A stretch of 64,000 nucleotides of DNA, from contig NZ_CP086113.1 of NCBI RefSeq assembly GCF_016806835.2, forward strand, positions 124,001 to 188,000, read 5' to 3'. The stretch's first letter is position 1. Each line of letters opens with the position of its first letter. The stretch comes from Skermanella rosea (lineage in GTDB: Bacteria; Pseudomonadota; Alphaproteobacteria; Azospirillales; Azospirillaceae). Positions 1 to 8,055 of this stretch are shown here, piece by piece. The position numbers and the translations under genes were made by a program. The notes below the pieces were generated by a model that made no database searches, had not been told where the DNA came from, and saw only the letters and a list, made by a program, of their open reading frames with translations.

Positions 1-48
1 CGGCCACGACGCCGGACAAGCCCACGGTCCGGGCGCCGTTCCGGACAG

Positions 49-1539
49 TCAGGAAAGTCTCTTCCTGACGGCGAACCCGACCGCGATGGCAAGCATGACC
101 GCCGTGACCCCGTAGAGAGCCAGGGAAATCGGGCTCTGGAACAGGATCCCGACATCGCCGTCGCTGATGCTGAGCGCCCGTCGGAAACTGTTCTCCATAT
201 CGGCACCCAGCAGGAGGCCGAGAACGATCGGCACCAGGGAAATGTCGAGCTTGCGCAGCGCGAAGCCCAGGAGGCCGAAGCCGATCATGACCATCAGGTC
301 GAAACTGCTGTGGCTGATCGAGTACACGCCGACGAAGCTGACCATCACGACGAGCGGCATGAGCACCCATGTCGGCAGCAGGAGCATCCGGGTGAACATC
401 CCGACCATGGGCAGATTGAGCGCGAGAAGCACGACGTTGGCCACGTACAGCGCGGCGATCAGGCCCCACACGATATCGGGCTGACGCTCGAACAGCAGCG
501 GGCCGGGCGTGATGTTGAGCGAGATCAGCAGGGCCAGCATGACCGCCGTGGTGCCGCTACCGGGAACCCCCAGCGTCAGCATCGGGATCAGCGCGCCGCC
601 GGCCGCCGCGTTGTTGCCGGCCTCCGGTGCGGCGACCCCCCGGGGGTCTCCCTTGCCGAACGTACCGTTCTTGTCCGAGACGCGTTTCTCGGCGATGTAG
701 GAGAGGAAGGCGCCCAGCGAAGCCCCGGCCCCGGGCAGGACGCCGGCTACGAAGCCGATCAGCGAGCCGCGCATCATCGCACCCAGGCTGATCCGGATAT
801 CGTTCAGCCTGGGGAGCACGCGTCCCACCCGGGGCATTTCGGCGGTGGGTTCGTGGGAGGTTTCCAGGAAGATCAGGACCTCGCTGATGGCGAACAGGCC
901 GACGATCGCGACGATCGGGTCGAAGCCGTCGTAGAGTTCGAACTGGCCGAGCGTGAATCGCTGGACACCGCTGGCAGGGTCGAGGCCCACGGTCGCCAGG
1001 AGCAGCCCAAGGAAAGCGGCGATCAGCGTCTTGGCCGGGTTGGCGCCGGTTATGCCGCCGATCGTCGCGAACGCCATCACGTAGAGCGCGAAGTACTCGG
1101 TGGGCCCGAAATGGATGGCGGCGCCGGCAAGCAGCGGCGAGAACAGCGTCAGCCCGATCGTCGCCAGCGTGGCACCGACGAACGAGGCGACGGCCGATAT
1201 GGCAAGAGCCTCGGAGGCCCTCCCGGACTTGGCCATGGGATAGCCGTCCAGGGTCGTCATGATCGCCGGTTCATCGCCCGGGATGTTGAGCATGATGCTC
1301 GATATGCGGCCGCCGTACATGCACCCGTAGTAGACGCACGACAGCAGTATCATCGACGAGGCCGGGTTGAGCTGCAGCGAGAAGGCCAGCGGGATCAGGA
1401 TGGCGACGCCGTTGACCGGACCGATACCCGGCAGGGCTCCGATGATGGTCCCGATGAAGCAGCCGAATATGGCCAGGCCGAGGTTGCCCGGGGTCAGCGC
1501 TACCGCGAACCCGTCGAGCAGAGACGTCATGATGTCCAT
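49..1539 (-). CDS. tctA: Tripartite tricarboxylate transporter large permease (TctA family)
   Basis: This is the large integral-membrane subunit of a tripartite tricarboxylate (TTT) transporter, which imports organic acids using a periplasmic binding protein. The 496 residues match the usual family length. They are dominated by hydrophobic segments and carry the family hallmark GALPGIGPVNG near residue 34 and MYGGRISSIMLNIPGDEPA around residues 74-92. The start lies 4 bp after the tctB stop, so it is translated from the same tctC-tctB-tctA transcript on the minus strand. The substrate is not evident from sequence. The neighbouring CoA-transferase and lyase genes suggest a carboxylic acid that is activated to a CoA thioester. 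Confidence 0.93.
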   Translation of the reverse strand: MDIMTSLLDGFAVALTPGNLGLAIFGCFIGTIIGALPGIGPVNGVAILIPLAFSLQLNPASSMILLSCVYYGCMYGGRISSIMLNIPGDEPAIMTTLDGYPMAKSGRASEALAISAVASFVGATLATIGLTLFSPLLAGAAIHFGPTEYFALYVMAFATIGGITGANPAKTLIAAFLGLLLATVGLDPASGVQRFTLGQFELYDGFDPIVAIVGLFAISEVLIFLETSHEPTAEMPRVGRVLPRLNDIRISLGAMMRGSLIGFVAGVLPGAGASLGAFLSYIAEKRVSDKNGTFGKGDPRGVAAPEAGNNAAAGGALIPMLTLGVPGSGTTAVMLALLISLNITPGPLLFERQPDIVWGLIAALYVANVVLLALNLPMVGMFTRMLLLPTWVLMPLVVMVSFVGVYSISHSSFDLMVMIGFGLLGFALRKLDISLVPIVLGLLLGADMENSFRRALSISDGDVGILFQSPISLALYGVTAVMLAIAVGFAVRKRLS

Positions 1540-1543
1540 GGGG

Positions 1544-1975
1544 TTATCCGACGGTTTGGGGCCATAGCGGCAGCGGCAGGTCGAGGACCTGGTCGAACAG
1601 CACGAACAGCACGAGGGACAGGGCGGTACCGGTCGCGAGGGCCGGCAGCCAGCGCGCCCCGAGCAGCCGCGCCAGGAAGGTCACGCCGAGCAGGGTGGCC
1701 ACCGGGAAGCCCAGCGTCTCCAGCAGCAGGGCGTATCCTCCCAGGACCGCGACCGCCAGAGCCTGGCGAAGCAAGGGCCGTCCTCCGGCCCATCGCGGGT
1801 TCGGATCCGGCCGCAGGATCAGGAACAGGCTCAGTATTCCGAGCGGCACCGCGAGCAGGCGCGGGAAGGCCGCGGGGCCGACCGGGTCCGAGAATCCGGC
1901 CTCGAAGCTCCCCGCGGTCACGAAGGCCCACGCCGCCAGTGCCGCGAACAGCAGTCCGGCGATGCGGTCGCTCAC
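1544..1975 (-). CDS. tctB: Tripartite tricarboxylate transporter small permease (TctB family)
   Basis: This is the small membrane subunit of the TTT transporter, about 143 residues with four predicted hydrophobic helices. The GTG start at 1975 is preferred because it overlaps the tctC stop in a GTGA arrangement and gives a normal TctB N-terminus (VSDRIAGLLFAALAAW). The longer frame reading up to 2101 would add 42 residues of non-membrane sequence lying inside tctC. TctB sequences are poorly conserved, so the call rests on size, topology and its place between tctC and tctA. Confidence 0.85.
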   Translation of the reverse strand: MSDRIAGLLFAALAAWAFVTAGSFEAGFSDPVGPAAFPRLLAVPLGILSLFLILRPDPNPRWAGGRPLLRQALAVAVLGGYALLLETLGFPVATLLGVTFLARLLGARWLPALATGTALSLVLFVLFDQVLDLPLPLWPQTVG

Positions 1976-2943
1976 CTGATGATCCCGATCGCCTTGGAAA
2001 TTTCCCGCATATCGGCGACCTGCTCGTTCACGAAGGCCTGGAACTCCTCGCCGCCGCGCCAGATCGGCACGAGACCCTTGGACGTGGCGGTTTCCTTCCA
2101 CTCCTCGGACTCGTACAGGTTCTTGAGGATGTCGACCCAGCCCCGGTACGCCTCGTCGGATACCTCGCCGCCGGTGTAGAAGCCGCGCCAGTTATAGCCG
2201 GTCACGTCGATGCCCTGTTCCTTGGCGGTCGGCACGTCCGGGAAGGCGGGGATCCGCTCGTCGGAGAGTGCCGCGAGAATGCGGACGTCGCCGGACTCGA
2301 CGAAGCCTGCAACCTCCCCGAGGTCGGTGACGACGGTGCCGACATGCCCGCCGAGCATCTGGGTCACCGCGGGCCCGCCGCCGTCGAACTGGACCCAGCG
2401 GATCTTCCGCAGGTCGGCACTGGTCACGCCGGTCTCCTGCGCGAGCATGAGGAGGCGGATATGGTCCCAGCCGCCGATGCCCGAAGATCCGGCGGCCACC
2501 ACCGAACCCGGATCCGACTTCAGCGAGGCGAGAAGCTCGGCGAGGTTCCGGATCGGAGACTCCTTGGGAACCAGGACGACTCCGACATCGGTGCCCAGCA
2601 TGCCGATCCAGCGCATGACGTCGGCATCGGCCGGGTACTTTCCCTGGGCGATCTGCGTGATGCCGACCGTGCTGGTGGCGACGATAAGGTTCTCTGCACC
2701 GGGACGCTTGGAAGCGACGTTGGCATAGGCGACGGCGCCGACGCCTCCCGCCATGTTGGTGACCTGCACCGGCCCGGGAACAAGGTTCTGGTCATAGAGC
2801 AGTTTGCCCACGGTGCGGCAGGTGAAATCCCAGCCGCCTCCCGGATCGGCCGGAGCGATGCATTCGACGTTCGCCGGCGTGAAGGCGCTCAGCGAAACTA
2901 TCAAGGCGGCACCGCCGACGATGCGTTTCAGGGCCGTTATCAT
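1972..2943 (-). CDS. tctC: Tripartite tricarboxylate transporter periplasmic binding protein (TctC/Bug family)
   Basis: This is the extracytoplasmic solute receptor of the TTT system. It has 323 residues with a signal peptide over about residues 1-25 (a Lys-Arg N-region followed by a hydrophobic core). The Bug-family pocket motif CIAPADPGGGWD follows, and the central region contains SSGIGGWDHIR. Bug proteins usually bind carboxylated ligands through two water-bridged loops in this first motif. It is the first transporter gene after the GntR gene, with a gap of about 70 bp, and overlaps tctB by 4 bp. Confidence 0.92.
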   Translation of the reverse strand: MITALKRIVGGAALIVSLSAFTPANVECIAPADPGGGWDFTCRTVGKLLYDQNLVPGPVQVTNMAGGVGAVAYANVASKRPGAENLIVATSTVGITQIAQGKYPADADVMRWIGMLGTDVGVVLVPKESPIRNLAELLASLKSDPGSVVAAGSSGIGGWDHIRLLMLAQETGVTSADLRKIRWVQFDGGGPAVTQMLGGHVGTVVTDLGEVAGFVESGDVRILAALSDERIPAFPDVPTAKEQGIDVTGYNWRGFYTGGEVSDEAYRGWVDILKNLYESEEWKETATSKGLVPIWRGGEEFQAFVNEQVADMREISKAIGIIR

Positions 2944-3012
2944 GATCTGGCGTTCCTCTCCATTTTTATCATTGAAGCGATGACGTTCCCGAGGAGGCGA
3001 GGCGGATCTCCC

Positions 3013-3720
3013 TCATGTCACGAGACGTTCGCGGGCACCGCCAAGCACCGAGCCGCGGAGCCTGGACTTGCGGATCTCGGTCTCGAACGCTGCCAGGACG
3101 GCATCGCGTCCCGATCGCACATGGGCGGCTATGGCCTGGACAGCCGCCTCGGCGTCTCCCGCCCGGATGAGCGTCACGATCCGGCTGTGCTCGCGATGCG
3201 CCGTGTCGCGGCCTTCGGGCGTACTGGCGAGCAGCCAGCGCGCGCGGTCGATGCGCAGCATGATGTCCTCGACCGCCCGGATGAGAAACGGGTTTCCGGA
3301 CAGGCCGGCCAGCATGACATGCACGTCGCTGCCGATCCGGAACCATGTCTCGGGTGCCGCGTCGTGCAGCCCGCGATCGATCGTCGCCTGGATGGCATCC
3401 AGCTGTTCCGGCAGGGCGCGGGCGCAGGCCAGCCGCACAGCCTGCGATTCGACGATCTCCCGCCACTCGTAGACGGAGGCCAGCTCCCGCTCGCTGATCG
3501 GGGCGACGCGGTAGCCGCGGTGTTCGCGAACCACCAGCCCCTCGCGTTCCAGGCGCAGCAGCGCCTCGCGGATCGGTGTCCGCGAAGCGCCGACGAGCGC
3601 TTGCAGGTCCCGCTCGGAGACTCTCTCCCCAGGCACCAGGTCGAGTTCCAGGATGAGCTTGCGCAGCCGCGCAAACACCTGGTTTCCGATCTGCCTGCTG
3701 CCGTCGCCGTCGTTCCCCAT
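3013..3720 (-). CDS. GntR-family transcriptional regulator (FCD subfamily)
   Basis: This 235-residue DNA-binding regulator has an N-terminal winged helix with the signature GASRTPIREALLRLEREGLV and an all-helical C-terminal FCD ligand domain (FRIGSDVHVMLAGLSGNPFL). The ATG at 3720 is chosen because upstream in-frame residues look non-coding and would run into the divergent promoter. It is divergent from the lyase/CoA-transferase pair and sits upstream of tctCBA on the same strand. It probably controls both directions in response to the transported acid or its CoA derivative. FCD regulators usually repress and are released by carboxylic acids. Confidence 0.9.
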   Translation of the reverse strand: MGNDGDGSRQIGNQVFARLRKLILELDLVPGERVSERDLQALVGASRTPIREALLRLEREGLVVREHRGYRVAPISERELASVYEWREIVESQAVRLACARALPEQLDAIQATIDRGLHDAAPETWFRIGSDVHVMLAGLSGNPFLIRAVEDIMLRIDRARWLLASTPEGRDTAHREHSRIVTLIRAGDAEAAVQAIAAHVRSGRDAVLAAFETEIRKSRLRGSVLGGARERLVT

Positions 3721-3823
3721 CGAAAACCCTCGACTCCGCTCTGGCCTTGCGCCACCGGTTGGGTGTAGACGGTATGCCAAATTGGTCGACCACCGCAACC
3801 CCCAACGAGCCGAAAGGACGAGC
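3721..3823. promoter_or_regulatory. Divergent promoter region with GntR-type operator
   Basis: This is the 103-bp gap between the divergent GntR/tctCBA operon and the lyase gene. It contains a perfect 10-bp palindrome TGGTCGACCA at 3783-3792 and a GGTATGCC element at 3771-3778. FadR-type GntR proteins classically bind TGGT...ACCA sites. The same palindrome type, TGGTATACCA, recurs upstream of dctP at 6133. A ribosome site (GAAAGGACG) precedes the ATG at 3824. Confidence 0.5.
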
Positions 3824-4801
3824 ATGCTAGAGCGCACGACTGACGATCAGACGATCCGTATGGAGGGCTTTCCCACCGAGGTCACGGTGATCGATGTCGG
3901 CCCGCGCGACGGGTTGCAGTCCGAGGCCGGATGGATTCCGACGGAAGAGAAGATCGCCCTGATCAACGGCCTGATAGACGCCGGGATCCGGCAGCTGGAG
4001 GCGACATCGTTCGTGTCGCCGCGGGCGGTTCCGCAGATGCGCGACGCCGCCGAGGTGATCGCCGGAATCGACCGGTCGAAGGGCGCGGCGCTGACCGCCC
4101 TGGTGCCGAACGCCCGGGGAGCCGAACGCGCCGCCGCCGCGGGGATCGACGCCATGGTGGTCTTCCTGTCCGCCTCCGAAAGCCATAACCGGAAGAATGT
4201 GAACCGTTCCGTCGCGCAATCCCTGGACGGCTTCGGCGAGGTATGCGGGGTCGCCGGCGAGGCCGGCATTCCCGTGTACGGCGCGATCGCGACGTCCTTC
4301 GGCTGTCCCTTCGAGGGCTCCGTTCCGGTAAGCCGGGTCGTGGACATCGCCAAGGCGTACCGGGACCTCGGCATCACCCGCCTGACGCTGGGCGACACGA
4401 CGGGCATGGCGACACCCCCCATCGTCAAGGCGACCTGCCGCGCGCTGTGCCGGGAGTTGCCGGACATCGAGGTGACGCTTCACTTCCACAATACGCGCGG
4501 CGTCGGGCTCGCCTGCGTCTACACGGGGCTCGAGGAGGGGGTGACCCGCTACGAGGCGTCGATCGGGGGCCTTGGCGGCTGCCCCTTCGCCCCAGGTGCC
4601 ACCGGGAACATCTGCACCGAGGACCTCGTCTACATGCTCGACGAGTGCGGGGTCCGCTCCGGCGTCGACCTCGCGCGCCTGGTGGAGGTCTCGCGACGGC
4701 TTGAGCGGGTTATCGGCCGGACGCTGCCGGGTCAGGTGATGAAGGCCGGGCCGCGGCTATCGCTCTATCCCGTCGACTCCGTCGCGACGGCTTGCGGTTG
4801 A
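3824..4801 (+). CDS. Hydroxymethylglutaryl-CoA lyase-type enzyme (first copy)
   Basis: This 325-residue protein is a member of the HMG-CoA lyase family, metal-dependent TIM barrels that cleave 3-hydroxy-3-methylacyl-CoAs such as HMG-CoA into acetyl-CoA and a ketoacid. The catalytic features are intact: VGPRDGLQ (R28, D29), ATSFVSP, the metal-binding LHFHN and the catalytic-cysteine loop GGLGGCPFAPGATGN. The start at 3824 has a good ribosome site; in-frame sequence upstream runs through the divergent promoter. The CoA-transferase gene follows after 9 bp, so the pair probably activates and cleaves one substrate. The exact acyl-CoA is unknown: HMG-CoA, citramalyl-CoA or a related compound. Confidence 0.9.
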   Translation: MLERTTDDQTIRMEGFPTEVTVIDVGPRDGLQSEAGWIPTEEKIALINGLIDAGIRQLEATSFVSPRAVPQMRDAAEVIAGIDRSKGAALTALVPNARGAERAAAAGIDAMVVFLSASESHNRKNVNRSVAQSLDGFGEVCGVAGEAGIPVYGAIATSFGCPFEGSVPVSRVVDIAKAYRDLGITRLTLGDTTGMATPPIVKATCRALCRELPDIEVTLHFHNTRGVGLACVYTGLEEGVTRYEASIGGLGGCPFAPGATGNICTEDLVYMLDECGVRSGVDLARLVEVSRRLERVIGRTLPGQVMKAGPRLSLYPVDSVATACG

Positions 4802-4810
4802 GGTGAAGTC

Positions 4811-6049
4811 ATGACCACTCCATTGGACGGCATCCGCGTCGTCGATCTCACGCGCGTCCTTTCGGGACCGTTCTGCACCATGCTGCTCGGCGACATGGGT
4901 GCCGAGGTGATCAAGGTCGAGCCGGAGAACGGCGACCCGGTCCGCGAACAGGGCACGATCCGCGAGGGCCTGAGCTGGTACTTCGCCAGCTTCAACCGCA
5001 ACAAGAAGTCGATCGCGCTGGACCTCTACTCCGAGGAAGGAAAGGAGATCCTGGCCCGCCTGATCGCCACCGCCGACGTCCTGGTCGAGAATTTCAGGCC
5101 CGGCGTGCTGGCCAAGATGGGTTTCGGTCCCGAGCGCCTGGAGGAAATCAACCCCCGCCTGGTGACCTGCAGCGTCAATGGCTACGGCAGCACCGGCCCG
5201 TATGTCGACCGTCCCGCCTTCGACTTCATCGCCCAGGCGATGAGCGGCTTCATGAGCGTCAACGGGGCGGCCGACCAGGAGCCCATGCGCAGCGGTCAGC
5301 CGATCACCGATTTGGTGGCCGGCCTGTACGCCGCCTTCGGGATTTTGGCCGCCCTGCGGTCCCGCGACATGACCGGCCGGGGCCAGCGCGTCGAATCGGC
5401 GATGGTGAACGGGGCGGTCAGCCTGATGGCCTACCTGGCCTCCGAGTTCTTCGCGACCGGCCAGGTGCCGCCGCGAACCGGCAACGATCATCCCCTCGTG
5501 GCGCCATACGGGCTCTTCCAGGCATCCGATGGGGAGGTGGCCGTGGCACCCAGCAACGATGTCGTCCTCGGCCGTTTCCTGGGAGCGCTGGACCTGCGGG
5601 ACTTGTTGAGCGATCCGCGCTTCGACGACAATCCGAAGCGCTTCGGCCGGCGCGCCGAGCTGAAGACGATCATCGACGAGCGCATGCGGACCCGCAGCCA
5701 GGCGGAGTGGATCGCCAAGCTAAACGCCGTCGGCGTTCCCTGCGGCAAGGTGCAGGACCTGGCCGAAGTCTTCGCCGATCCCCAGGTCAGGGCGCAGGAA
5801 ATGGTGATCGACGTCGACCACCCGGGCGCCGGAACGGTCCGCATGCTGGGCTTTCCGGTCAAGCTCGCCGGGACGCCGTGCCGCGTTCTCCGTCCGGCAC
5901 CGCCGCTCGGCGGCGACACGGGCGACGTGCTTCGGTCGATCGGCCTTTCCGAGAAGGAGATCGGCGATCTGGAGGCGGCGCGGATCGTGCGGGTCGCGGC
6001 CGAACCGCAGGGTCATTACATGCCGCGGAAGCCCGAGCCCGCGCCGTGA
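4811..6049 (+). CDS. Family III CoA-transferase (CaiB/BaiF type, first copy)
   Basis: This 412-residue enzyme transfers CoA between an acyl-CoA donor and a free acid. It shows the CaiB/BaiF fold motifs GDMGAEVIKVE near the N-terminus and LVENFRPGVL around residue 91. The expected catalytic aspartate is D167, in the motif GQPITDLVAGLYAAFG. It lies 9 bp downstream of the HMG-CoA-lyase-type gene. Together they would make and split a hydroxyacyl-CoA, with succinyl-CoA or acetyl-CoA as the likely donor (inference). Confidence 0.92.
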   Translation: MTTPLDGIRVVDLTRVLSGPFCTMLLGDMGAEVIKVEPENGDPVREQGTIREGLSWYFASFNRNKKSIALDLYSEEGKEILARLIATADVLVENFRPGVLAKMGFGPERLEEINPRLVTCSVNGYGSTGPYVDRPAFDFIAQAMSGFMSVNGAADQEPMRSGQPITDLVAGLYAAFGILAALRSRDMTGRGQRVESAMVNGAVSLMAYLASEFFATGQVPPRTGNDHPLVAPYGLFQASDGEVAVAPSNDVVLGRFLGALDLRDLLSDPRFDDNPKRFGRRAELKTIIDERMRTRSQAEWIAKLNAVGVPCGKVQDLAEVFADPQVRAQEMVIDVDHPGAGTVRMLGFPVKLAGTPCRVLRPAPPLGGDTGDVLRSIGLSEKEIGDLEAARIVRVAAEPQGHYMPRKPEPAP

Positions 6050-6132
6050 CGGTGCCCGCGAAGCGGACGGCGGGCACGGCGCCGAAAGGATAGTATGGAA
6101 ACCAACTTTTTCCGTTGATTCGGTATTCCCCT

Positions 6133-6142
6133 TGGTATACCA
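6133..6142. promoter_or_regulatory. Putative GntR operator upstream of dctP
   Basis: The perfect palindrome TGGTATACCA sits in the 236-bp gap before the TRAP binding-protein gene. A GGTATGC element follows at 6146. The same two elements occur in the opposite order in the divergent promoter at 3771-3792, which suggests that one of the two GntR proteins controls both promoters. Confidence 0.45.
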
Positions 6143-6285
6143 GTCGGTATGCGGACTCGCGGACCGGTCCGAAGACCGCGCGCACGAACAAGAACGGCCG
6201 CGGCCGCCCGGCGTGACCAACGCCCGGGAGAAGACAAGGCCCGGCCGTACAAGGGCCAGATAAGGGCCAGACAAAGGGAGGAAGA

Positions 6286-7260
6286 ATGAAAACGAGCATC
6301 CTGGCGATCGCAGCGGCCGTCGCCCTGTTCACATCGCCCGTCCACGCGCAGAAGCTGCAGCTGTCGCACAATGCGGCGCCCGGCAATCCTAAATCCGACG
6401 CGTCGCTGCTGTTCGCGAAACTCGTCGCCGAGAAGACCGAGGGGCGCGTCCAGATCGATGTCGGAGGCAGCGCGCAGTTCGGCGAGGACGCCGAGGCGCT
6501 GACCAACATGCGCCTCGGGACCATGGCCTTCAGCGCGAACTCCCAGGGCACGACATCCGGCGTGGTTCCCGAGATCGCCGTGCTGGGCCTGCCGTTCCTC
6601 TTCCAGGACCTGCCCCAGGCCTGGAAGGTCGTGGACGGCCCCGTCGGCGAAACCATCAGGAAGGCGGCGGATCCCATGGGGCTGGTCGTCCTGGCCTACT
6701 GGGACAACGGCATCCGGCACACCAGCAACAATGTCCGCCCGATCGAGAAGCCCGCGGACCTCGCTGGCATCAAGGTCCGCACGCCTCCCGATCCGATGAC
6801 GGTCGACATCTTCAAGGCTCTCGGCGCCAACCCGACGCCGCTGGCCTTCTCCGAACTCTACATCGCCCTCCAGCAGGGGGTGGTCGACGGCCAGGAAAAC
6901 CCGCTGATCAACATCTACTCCTCGAAGCTCCACGAGGTGCAGAAATACATCTCCCTGACCAGCCACAAGTACGAGACCACGGTCCTCCTCGCCAGCAAGG
7001 TCGTCTTCAACACCTTCTCCGACAAGGACAAGGAAGCGATCCGGGCCGCGGCCAAGGAAGCCGGCGAGTTCAACCGCCAGCGTTCGCTGAACGACGAGAT
7101 CGAACTCCGCAAGACGATCGAGGCGACCGGGGTCCGGTTCAACGAGGTGGACACCGGGCCCTTCGTGGAGAAGACGAAGCCGGTCTATGACCTGTGGCGC
7201 GCCAAGTTCCCCGACCTTGTGGACCTGGTCGTCAAGGAAGCGGCCGCGGCCAGGCAGTGA
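6286..7260 (+). CDS. dctP: TRAP transporter substrate-binding protein (DctP family)
   Basis: This is a periplasmic solute receptor of a TRAP transporter, 324 residues, with a clear signal peptide (about residues 1-21, ending VHAQ). The DctP signature includes the carboxylate-binding arginine R165 in AGIKVRTP and the downstream QQGVVDGQENP motif. A strong ribosome site (GGGAGGAAGA) precedes the start. No DctQ or DctM membrane subunit lies nearby: the next gene is a GntR regulator. The protein either partners with membrane subunits encoded elsewhere or acts as a sensor or scavenger. Its position between two CoA-transferase modules points to a related carboxylic acid. Confidence 0.92.
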   Translation: MKTSILAIAAAVALFTSPVHAQKLQLSHNAAPGNPKSDASLLFAKLVAEKTEGRVQIDVGGSAQFGEDAEALTNMRLGTMAFSANSQGTTSGVVPEIAVLGLPFLFQDLPQAWKVVDGPVGETIRKAADPMGLVVLAYWDNGIRHTSNNVRPIEKPADLAGIKVRTPPDPMTVDIFKALGANPTPLAFSELYIALQQGVVDGQENPLINIYSSKLHEVQKYISLTSHKYETTVLLASKVVFNTFSDKDKEAIRAAAKEAGEFNRQRSLNDEIELRKTIEATGVRFNEVDTGPFVEKTKPVYDLWRAKFPDLVDLVVKEAAAARQ

Positions 7261-7273
7261 TGCGGCAAGGGAT

Positions 7274-7296
7274 GCCGGGCTCTCTCCTTGCCCGGC
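7274..7296 (+). terminator. Terminator-like hairpin after dctP
   Basis: A perfect 7-bp stem (GCCGGGC / GCCCGGC) with a 9-nt loop lies 14 bp after the dctP stop and is followed by GTTCCTTT. The stem is stable but the T-run is weak, so this is probable, not certain. Confidence 0.45.
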
Positions 7297-7374
7297 GTTC
7301 CTTTCCCACGCTGGAAGACGGGCACCGGCGGCGCGAGGCGGCGAAATCGCGGGACCACCCTGCCCGCCCCGACA

Positions 7375-8055
7375 ATGAGGATACTGACTGTGTCACAGAT
7401 GCACAGCGTGTACGAACAGATGCGCGAGAACATCCTGTCGCTTGGCATGAAGCCGGGAGAGAGGTTCAGCGAACGCACCCTGGAAAGCCGTTTCGAGGCT
7501 TCCAGGACGCCGATCCGGGCGGCTCTCTCCCGTCTCGAGGGCGAGGGGCTGGTGTGTCGCGACGAGCGCGGCTGGTCGGTCACCCCGATCTCCTTCGGCG
7601 AGATCGAGCAGGTCTCGGAATTCAGGCGCTGCATCGAGCGCGACGCGATCGCGCTGGCCTGCGAGCGGGCGGATCCCGGCCATATCGACGTCGTCGTCGA
7701 GATGGTGACCTCCTGCACGATCGACGGGCCCAGGGCCGAGTGGCATCGTGTCGGCACGGAGCTTCACGTCGAGATCGCCCGCATGAGCGGAAACGCGTTC
7801 TTCGTCCGGGCGATCGAGGACGTCATGCTCAGGCTGGCGCGGGCGCGGTGGCTCGAGGTCTGGACGGCCGAGGGGCGAGAACGCTCGATCCGCGAACACC
7901 TGCACATCCTGGAGCTGATCCGCGAGCGACGGCGCGACGAGGCCGTGGAGGCGATCACGACCCACGCGTCCGATGCCTGCCGGCGAAGCCTGGCCGCTCT
8001 CATGGGAGACACGAAGCAGCGCCGCGGGCTCGCCATCGTCGGAGGATTCGCATGA
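7375..8055 (+). CDS. GntR-family transcriptional regulator (FCD subfamily, second copy)
   Basis: This 226-residue regulator has an N-terminal winged helix (ASRTPIRAALSRLEGEGLV) and a C-terminal FCD ligand domain (GTELHVEIARMSGNAFFVRA). It resembles the regulator at 3013-3720 in layout and wording. The ATG at 7375 is chosen over an upstream in-frame ATG at 7288 because the upstream part is low-quality and overlaps the terminator hairpin. Its stop overlaps the ATG of the next gene (ATGA), so it is the first gene of the operon with the second CoA-transferase. It is probably autoregulated. Confidence 0.88.
   Translation: MRILTVSQMHSVYEQMRENILSLGMKPGERFSERTLESRFEASRTPIRAALSRLEGEGLVCRDERGWSVTPISFGEIEQVSEFRRCIERDAIALACERADPGHIDVVVEMVTSCTIDGPRAEWHRVGTELHVEIARMSGNAFFVRAIEDVMLRLARARWLEVWTAEGRERSIREHLHILELIRERRRDEAVEAITTHASDACRRSLAALMGDTKQRRGLAIVGGFA

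Noticed and set aside
310-3768. Very long open frame on the plus strand opposite tctABC and GntR
   Set aside because: Composition is Arg/Gly/Asp/His-rich and without domains; it is an antisense shadow caused by high GC at third positions.
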